Below, piece by piece: positions 16,998 through 20,342 of a stretch of DNA of 20,342 nt. The stretch is taken from positions 1-20,342 of IMG/VR virus record IMGVR_UViG_3300017788_000227. One strand, 5' to 3'. Source of the stretch: a virus. The number at the start of each line of letters is the position of its first letter. Position 1 is the first letter of the stretch. The translations under genes were made by a program, and so were the position numbers. Below the pieces are notes generated by a model. The model did no database searches. It saw only the letters and a program-made list of their open reading frames with translations, and was not told the origin of the DNA.

Positions 16998-17040
16998 ATT
17001 ATAGTTCTAGTCTGAGATATTTAGTTTTGGTCAAAAATCA

Positions 17041-17048
17041 AATAAATA
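17041..17048 (+). promoter_or_regulatory. Late promoter-like motif in the divergent gap
   Basis: The 71-base gap between the divergent SGNH gene (start 16997) and the sulfotransferase-like gene (start 17069) contains AATAAATA on the plus strand, one mismatch from TATAAATA, 20 bases before the plus-strand ATG. The gap must hold the promoters of both directions, but the region is so AT-rich that chance motifs are expected. Confidence 0.25.
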
Positions 17049-17068
17049 TTTTGTAAAATCAATATTAT

Positions 17069-17449
17069 ATGTATTTTCTATTTGTTCCAGGATTGCCTCG
17101 ATCTTACAGTACATCATTATACACTATAATCAAAGAAAATAATTCTTATGGCACATTATCAGAGAAAGAGTGTCCATACCTTTTTCAGATTTTTGCTGAA
17201 TTTAAACAAAAAAGTTTGAGATCTCATATATGTTTGAAAGAATTCCCAAACAAATCTAAAGAAAAAAATTTAGAAAACTATTTTCTTGGTCTTGAATCAA
17301 TAAAAAAATCTCATCATATTGGGGTATCAGATTTTTGCACTCGCAATCTCCGCATAAAGAAAGAAAATTTAGAGATAATTAAAAATTACTTGCCATATAA
17401 ATTTAGAACAGTATTACTATTTCGAGATCCTGTAAAACACTTATATTAA
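17069..17449 (+). CDS. Sulfotransferase-like protein, N-terminal part of a split gene
   Basis: 126 residues. The N-terminus LFVPGLPRSYSTSLY matches the 5'-phosphosulfate-binding loop of PAPS-dependent sulfotransferases (P-R-S-x-S-T). It ends at TVLLFRDPVKHLY followed by a stop, exactly where the family has its 3'-phosphate-binding motif R-D-P-x-x-x-x-x-S. The expected Ser is the next residue and is lost. The stop overlaps the ATG of the following frame (TAATG), which is shifted by -1. Restoring one base (for example reading TATTCAATG for TATTAATG) would give Tyr-Ser-Met and join the two frames into a protein of about 260 aa, a normal length for a small sulfotransferase. So this is either a pseudogene or a sequence error. 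It is plus-stranded and very AT-rich, unlike its neighbours. Confidence 0.75.
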   Translation: MYFLFVPGLPRSYSTSLYTIIKENNSYGTLSEKECPYLFQIFAEFKQKSLRSHICLKEFPNKSKEKNLENYFLGLESIKKSHHIGVSDFCTRNLRIKKENLEIIKNYLPYKFRTVLLFRDPVKHLY

Positions 17450-17853
17450 TGTATTGTCAGGAACAACTTTGGAATAGTCTTGAATATAACTCTATGCTAA
17501 ATTATAAAAAAATATCTTTGAATATTGATATTGAGATTAATTTTTACGCAATTGAAAAAATAAAAAAAAAATATAATTATGTTGATAAGTATGATGAGTT
17601 CAAAAATGTCTTCGGTGATAACATGCTTCATTTTGTCAGTGAAGAATTATTTACTTCAAAATCTCAACAAAATTTATTAGAAGATTTTTTATCTATACCA
17701 AAAAATTCTTTAGATTTTAGTGTTCATGCAAATAAATCCAATTCAAAGTTGTCTGTAGAAAAATATAATTCAATATTTACAGAAGTTAAACCTGTATATG
17801 ATCAATGGGAAAGCAAATTTGGATCTCTACCAAGTTGCTGGGGAAAATTATAA
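17449..17853 (+). CDS. Sulfotransferase-like protein, C-terminal part of a split gene
   Basis: 134 residues beginning MYCQEQLWNSLEY. The C-terminal half has the look of the last third of small sulfotransferases: a VSEELFTSKSQQNLLEDFL segment, an N-K-S motif, then VKPVYDQWESKFGSLPSCW. It lacks the nucleotide-binding P-loop, which is in the preceding frame, so alone it should be inactive. The ATG overlaps the previous stop (TAATG). Coupled translation of two pieces is possible, but a single-base deletion is the simpler reading. The stop is followed directly by another ATG (17854) that opens a decayed remnant. Confidence 0.7.
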   Translation: MYCQEQLWNSLEYNSMLNYKKISLNIDIEINFYAIEKIKKKYNYVDKYDEFKNVFGDNMLHFVSEELFTSKSQQNLLEDFLSIPKNSLDFSVHANKSNSKLSVEKYNSIFTEVKPVYDQWESKFGSLPSCWGKL

Positions 17854-18167
17854 ATGAAAAAAACCCTTTATCCTTCTTGGTGGATTTAGTAGAACTGCAT
17901 CATCATCTGAATACTTATCAAGGATTGTATCAATGCACATATGATAAGTATTCTAACATCTTTCCTACTTTTTGTTTTGATACTATTCAACTTATCAATC
18001 ATTATCATAAGAAGAATGAATTATCAGAGTTTTTAGGAATAGATATTCCAGACTTTGATCCAGTAAAAATAAACAGCACTAAAGATTTAGAAATATCAAA
18101 CTACCATTACAAAGTTGCAAAAAGAATACTCAAACCAGATATTGATTTTTATCAATCTCACTTATAA
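17854..18167 (+). pseudogene. Decayed sulfotransferase-like remnant with at least two frame breaks
   Basis: An ATG immediately after the preceding stop leads into a run of seven A residues (17857-17863). As written it ends after 11 codons. With one A fewer it reads MKKPFILLGGFSRTASSSEY, a second P-loop-like start, before stopping at 17942-17944. From about 17940 a third frame stays open to 18167 with KNELSEFLGIDIPDFDPVKI, NSTKDL and a NYHYKVAKRIL stretch, which resembles the C-terminus of a transferase. The whole is only about 100 codons, so an internal deletion is also likely. Its last 38 bases overlap the convergent SGNH gene. Assignment to sulfotransferases is tentative. Confidence 0.5.
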
Positions 18168-18864
18168 GATACTCTGCAATTTTTTGATGCCCCAATTCAT
18201 TTGGATGAGTTCCATTTAACCAATATGAATAATCTTTACTAATTGATGCATAGTCTTTACAATAGAACGATTTATTTTCTATTCGATTTGGAATAATACT
18301 TCCTGATATTGGTTCGATTTTTATGTCACTACAGTGTAATTCATATCCTCTTGAATATTTTTGTTGCGATGTATATATTGTCAGAAAAATTGTGTTTATA
18401 TTTCTATACTTTAGGTACTTAGACATTAAAAATAAATTTTTATAATAGTTTTGATGTCCATAATAATCAGTATAAATTTGTTTGTAAAAATCATTTGCTA
18501 ATGTAATATTATTACTAATTTTTTTCTCTATACTATGTTTCCAAATGGGAGAGCCAATAGAAACTGGTTTTATTATATCGTATTCTTTTTCTGTTTTGTC
18601 ATATAAGATAGTTCTAAGTTTTGTTGTAAATTGTATAATTGCTATATCACAAGTATTGCCTTCTTCAAACCAATTTATTGTGTTTTCTACAATCCAATCA
18701 TTACTTTTTCCAGATTTAGAAATATTATTATAAGTCTTATTATAATGTTCTCCAACTAAATGAGAAAACCTATGGGATTTTTGGTGTTCTAGATCGTTAT
18801 TAGGACCTTGTAATTCTGCTCCAAAAGTAAAAGAACAACCATTAAACAAAAAATTATAATGCAT
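18130..18864 (-). CDS. SGNH-like hydrolase family protein, second copy (possibly altered active site)
   Basis: A 244-residue protein starting MHYNFLFNGCSFTFGAELQG. The block I motif is G-C-S-F-T (Ser11). A SGKSNDWIVENT stretch follows near residues 50-61, and the C-terminus has NGTHPNELGHQKIAEYL (Asn217, His220). In the classical D-x-x-H pair the first residue is Asp; here it is Asn, so activity or mechanism may be changed. It is related in plan to the 206-aa SGNH gene but clearly diverged and more AT-rich. Its leader CAGGGTATAAAAATG gives a plausible Shine-Dalgarno (AGG) and is the last of three tandem copies of a repeat. It converges on and overlaps the plus-strand remnant by 38 bases. Confidence 0.72.
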   Translation of the reverse strand: MHYNFLFNGCSFTFGAELQGPNNDLEHQKSHRFSHLVGEHYNKTYNNISKSGKSNDWIVENTINWFEEGNTCDIAIIQFTTKLRTILYDKTEKEYDIIKPVSIGSPIWKHSIEKKISNNITLANDFYKQIYTDYYGHQNYYKNLFLMSKYLKYRNINTIFLTIYTSQQKYSRGYELHCSDIKIEPISGSIIPNRIENKSFYCKDYASISKDYSYWLNGTHPNELGHQKIAEYLISEIDKNQYLV

Positions 18865-18984
18865 TTTTATACCCTGAAAAATTTTTGAGATCTTACAAAA
18901 ACTCTATAATGATTTATATACCTGAAAAATTTTTTGAAATACCTTATAACCCTTATGGGATTTTTATACCTGAAAAATTTTTTT
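18863..18984 (-). repeat. Three tandem copies of a leader-like repeat upstream of the second SGNH gene
   Basis: On the minus strand the unit AAAAATTTTTCAGGTATAAA occurs at about 18960-18983, 18912-18937 (with TATATAAAT) and 18863-18888 (CAGGGTATAAAAAT), spaced about 48 bases apart. The last copy forms the ribosome-binding site and ATG context of the SGNH gene. The others end in ...AATC and start no long frame. Each also holds a near-match to the late promoter octamer. The intervening sequences differ. Confidence 0.8.
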
Positions 18985-18995
18985 ATAACCCTTAT
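18944..18995 (+). repeat. 13-bp repeat TTATAACCCTTAT, two direct copies
   Basis: Exact copies of TTATAACCCTTAT lie at 18944-18956 and 18983-18995, interleaved with the leader-like repeats. A third exact copy is present in inverted orientation at 19592-19604 inside the DnaA-box region, and a 10-base match at 19502-19511. Confidence 0.8.
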
Positions 18996-19057
18996 ATCTC
19001 TTTCGCGTTTTTGGTTCGTTGTAGGTTAGGGTAGTTAGCGTTTTTAGCTTTAGGCAT
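18992..19057 (-). CDS. Very short basic frame (21 aa), doubtful
   Basis: Reads MPKAKNANYPNLQRTKNAKE then Ile and a stop. It is basic and free of odd residues, and lies between the terminator of the 53-aa gene and the tandem repeats. The length is too small to separate from chance, and the only ribosome-binding candidate (GGGG, 3 bases before the ATG) is too close. Confidence 0.2.
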   Translation of the reverse strand: MPKAKNANYPNLQRTKNAKEI

Positions 19058-19079
19058 CGCCCCGCGAAGGTATAAGAAA

Positions 19080-19122
19080 CCCCCGCACATCACTGCCAAT
19101 AAGTGACAATGACGAACGGGGT
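19080..19122 (-). terminator. Probable intrinsic terminator after the 53-aa gene
   Basis: An outer stem pairs CCCCCG (19080-19085) with CGGGGT (19117-19122), and an inner stem pairs TCACT (19090-19094) with AGTGA (19102-19106). On the minus strand it is followed by GTTTCTT, a weak U-rich stretch. It begins 9 bases after the stop of the 53-aa gene. Confidence 0.5.
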
Positions 19123-19131
19123 GAATAACTA

Positions 19132-19293
19132 TCAGAACTCGATCACATCTGCTGTGGGTTGATTATAAGCGACTTGACAAACACTGTCAGATGTAGTAGA
19201 CTGCTCATCGGATGTAAGTGCATCCAAGATCGACAAGATCTCGTTGCCAGTGTTACCCAGACGCAGTGCAGAGATCATCAACGAAGCGGACAT
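19132..19293 (-). CDS. Small protein (53 aa), unknown function
   Basis: Reads MSASLMISALRLGNTGNEIL, then SILDALTSDEQ and a Ser/Thr-rich tail ending in ADVIEF. The N-terminal 30 residues would form an amphipathic helix pair joined by a GNTGNE turn. The composition is coherent throughout, GC content is higher than in the neighbouring island, and a terminator follows its stop, so I consider it real. I believe proteins with the GNTGNEIL core occur in other cyanophages, but cannot verify that. No Shine-Dalgarno is evident; the DnaA-box region lies directly upstream. Confidence 0.68.
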   Translation of the reverse strand: MSASLMISALRLGNTGNEILSILDALTSDEQSTTSDSVCQVAYNQPTADVIEF

Positions 19294-19367
19294 GAGTTAG
19301 TTATAACGAAGGTGTGTGTGGTAACTGTCTTTATAGGGCGAAGTTATTCCCATAAGTATATCGAAAG

Positions 19368-19657
19368 TTTTCCACAGGTATCACTGAGATCGCAATCTAT
19401 CACTCAAAGTAACACGAAGGGCACTGTGGAAAACTTATAATAAACTGGGGAAAACGTGTGGAAAACTTATAAGTTTGCTGTGGAAAAGTGTGCTGTGGTT
19501 CTTATAACCCTGGGGAGGATCTTATAGGTTCTCGGTGTGTCTCGGGGGTCTTATGGTGCGACTGCTAAGATGACAACGGCAGCGGGCATTTATAAGGGTT
19601 ATAAGTGTATCAGAGGTGTGTGGGAAGATATAAGAGTTTTCCACAACCTTTTCCACA
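19368..19657. other. Cluster of six cyanobacterial-type DnaA boxes: candidate replication origin
   Basis: TTTTCCACA, reported as the DnaA-box consensus of cyanobacterial origins, occurs exactly six times: plus strand at 19368-19376, 19637-19645 and 19649-19657; minus strand at 19425-19433, 19457-19465 and 19479-19487. A one-mismatch copy (TGGGGAAAA) is at 19446-19454. Two copies extend to the identical 16-mer TGTGGAAAACTTATAA (19425-19440, 19457-19472), 32 bases apart. Additional CTTATAA elements are at 19501-19507 and, inverted, at 19590-19596 and 19599-19605. The stretch has no convincing gene on either strand. About 0.16 exact copies would be expected in this whole window with equal base use. 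The function (origin, DnaA titration or regulation) is inferred. Confidence 0.7.
19590..19605 (-). repeat. Inverted third copy of the 13-bp repeat, with doubled TTATAAG
   Basis: The plus strand holds TTATAAGGGTTATAAG: two TTATAAG elements 9 bases apart. The segment 19592-19604 is the exact reverse complement of the 13-bp repeat at 18944 and 18983. Confidence 0.75.
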
Positions 19658-19660
19658 ACC

Positions 19661-19692
19661 TAATTAGATTATTTTTTACATTTATTATACAA
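19661..19692. other. AT-rich stretch beside the DnaA-box cluster
   Basis: An almost pure A/T run (TAATTAGATTATTTTTTACA and on) begins 4 bases after the last DnaA box and ends before the 98-aa gene. In known origins an unwinding element often sits next to DnaA boxes. It could equally be the untranslated end of the minus-strand gene. Confidence 0.35.
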
Positions 19693-19708
19693 TGCGCTTT
19701 TGCACATA

Positions 19709-20005
19709 CTAACAATTATCAGCGGTGCAGACATCATCAGTAACCAGAAACTTAGCGACTTCAGTATAATTATCCTGTTGCACTGGTGACTTTACTTTGC
19801 GTTCCATGATTTGCCGTTGGTAGTGTTGCACGCTATTGAGATTGGTTGTATAATAGTCGTGCAATTCTACCAGACGTTCACTAATAAGTTCAAGCAAATC
19901 ATCAATCAGATCGACTTCACCATTCGACGTACTATCAGTCAGCATGTCATCAATCAGATCGATGAAGTTCTGATTGAACTTGTTAGAACGATTTGAGAAG
20001 TTCAT
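19709..20005 (-). CDS. Small helical protein (98 aa), unknown function
   Basis: With the ATG at 20005 it begins MNFSNRSNKFNQNFIDLIDD and continues with two acidic leucine-rich helices (DLIDDLLELISERLVELHDY) and a NLNSVQHYQRQIME helix. It looks like an all-helical, possibly coiled-coil protein. An in-frame ATG at 20044 would add 13 residues, but it would lie deep inside the 45-aa gene upstream, so the later start (23-base overlap) is preferred. The stop lies next to the AT-rich stretch of the candidate origin. No family is recognised. Confidence 0.68.
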   Translation of the reverse strand: MNFSNRSNKFNQNFIDLIDDMLTDSTSNGEVDLIDDLLELISERLVELHDYYTTNLNSVQHYQRQIMERKVKSPVQQDNYTEVAKFLVTDDVCTADNC

Positions 20006-20120
20006 TGGTTTGGTAGTCAAGATTTTCAGTGATTGTTTCTTCATTGATGATAGTCAGAACATCATCTTCCCATCGGGTATCATTATAATCGAAGTCGGGT
20101 TGATAGTCAAGTTCGTTCAT
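19983..20120 (-). CDS. Small acidic protein (45 aa), unknown function
   Basis: Reads MNELDYQPDFDYNDTRWEDD, then VLTIINEETITENLDYQTNELLKSF. It is strongly acidic, with no hydrophobic segment. It begins 3 bases after the stop of the 51-aa gene and overlaps the 98-aa gene by 23 bases, as in a compact early-type phage operon. The frame is supported by this packing and by consistent composition. Confidence 0.58.
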   Translation of the reverse strand: MNELDYQPDFDYNDTRWEDDVLTIINEETITENLDYQTNELLKSF

Positions 20121-20123
20121 GAT

Positions 20124-20279
20124 TTACCAGAATACGAGTGTAGCAACGTTACCAAGTTTGGTTTGCTCATTGATGATTTCAAGAGCATGATTGTAAGTCT
20201 TGACTGTTACATAACGTGATCTACCTTTGGTTTCTGGGAATAGGTTGATCTTGTCAATGATGCGAACTTGATTAGACAT
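20124..20279 (-). CDS. Small basic protein (51 aa), unknown function
   Basis: Reads MSNQVRIIDKINLFPETKGR, then SRYVTVKTYNHALEIINEQT and a strand-like NVATLVFW end. The pattern of strand, basic loop, helix, strand suggests a small folded protein, possibly nucleic-acid binding (inference). Its ATG overlaps the stop of the upstream partial gene by 8 bases. Confidence 0.62.
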   Translation of the reverse strand: MSNQVRIIDKINLFPETKGRSRYVTVKTYNHALEIINEQTKLGNVATLVFW

Positions 20280-20342
20280 TTGCGAGTAGTTTTTGGGTGT
20301 GGTGAATGATGCCTTGGGAGACTTCTTTCTGTTTGGGGATTA
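20272..20342 (-). CDS. C-terminal end of a gene cut by the right edge
   Basis: The final 22 codons before a TAA read IPKQKEVSQGIIHHTQKLLA then Asn-Val. It is open to the window edge and overlaps the next start by 8 bases, the usual packing of this operon. Too little remains to assign a function. Confidence 0.5.
   Translation of the reverse strand, partial: IPKQKEVSQGIIHHTQKLLANV

Noticed and set aside
17440-17452. Programmed -1 frameshift joining the two sulfotransferase frames
   Set aside because: No X-XXY-YYZ slippery heptamer and no obvious downstream structure were seen. A one-base deletion or sequence error explains it more simply.
18940-19130. Possible tRNA or CRISPR-like array in the non-coding stretch
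   Set aside because: No cloverleaf with a T-loop GTTCRANNC and CCA-end pattern was found, and the repeats are leader-like with unequal degenerate spacers, so neither model fits.
19537-19743. Plus-strand frame of 68 codons across the DnaA-box cluster
   Set aside because: It runs through the repeats and into the minus-strand 98-aa gene, with no ribosome-binding site and no coherent composition.
20006-20044. Longer start (ATG at 20044) for the 98-aa gene
   Set aside because: It would overlap the 45-aa gene by more than 60 bases. The internal ATG at 20005 gives the more usual short overlap. This remains a judgement, not proof.

Overview
The window looks like part of the genome of a T4-like marine cyanophage (a myovirus of Synechococcus or Prochlorococcus). 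The evidence is an adjacent gp25-gp6 baseplate pair followed by a giant repeat-rich structural gene, a T4-type late promoter motif (TATAAATA), tightly packed genes on one strand, and a typical cyanophage mix of very small genes with sugar-modifying enzymes (carbamoyltransferase, nucleotide-sugar dehydrogenase, glycosyltransferase, 2OG-Fe(II) oxygenase). Family assignments come from reading motifs, not from database searches. The sequence is AT-rich, and nearly every gene is on the minus strand, so transcription runs from high to low coordinates.

Region 1 (1-10911, minus) is the virion baseplate block. In transcription order it holds a 46-aa gene carrying a late promoter in its 3' end, gp25 (GTG start), gp6, a 2735-aa modular structural protein containing a YHYH-like segment, and the first 80 residues of another structural protein that runs off the left edge.

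Region 2 (10954-12120, minus) holds a 210-aa protein of unknown function and three very small genes (44, 47 and 54 aa). A strong intrinsic terminator sits directly against the start codon of the 210-aa gene.

Region 3 (12153-16997, minus) is a polycistronic glycan- or small-molecule-modification block. In transcription order: an SGNH-like hydrolase, a 2OG-Fe(II) oxygenase, an HNH endonuclease, two tiny genes, a UDP-glucose/GDP-mannose dehydrogenase-like protein, a NodU/CmcH-type carbamoyltransferase and a GT-A glycosyltransferase. Many junctions overlap by 4 bases (ATGA) or are separated by a few bases. A likely common purpose is making or decorating a sugar, but the target is unknown.

Region 4 (about 17000-18900) is a very AT-rich island. 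It carries plus-strand sulfotransferase-like sequence that is visibly broken: one copy is split at the expected 3'-phosphate-binding serine, and a second remnant has lost its frame. A second SGNH-like gene faces it on the minus strand.

Region 5 (about 18860-19708) is mostly non-coding and is the most interesting part. It has three tandem copies of a leader-like repeat upstream of the SGNH gene, a 13-bp repeat, a probable terminator and a 53-aa gene. It ends in a 290-bp cluster of six exact copies of TTTTCCACA, the DnaA-box sequence described for cyanobacteria, two of them within the 16-bp unit TGTGGAAAACTTATAA, next to an AT-rich stretch. I read this as a candidate replication origin or a site that binds or titrates host DnaA.

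Region 6 (19709-20342, minus) holds four small overlapping or closely spaced genes of unknown function; the last runs off the right edge.
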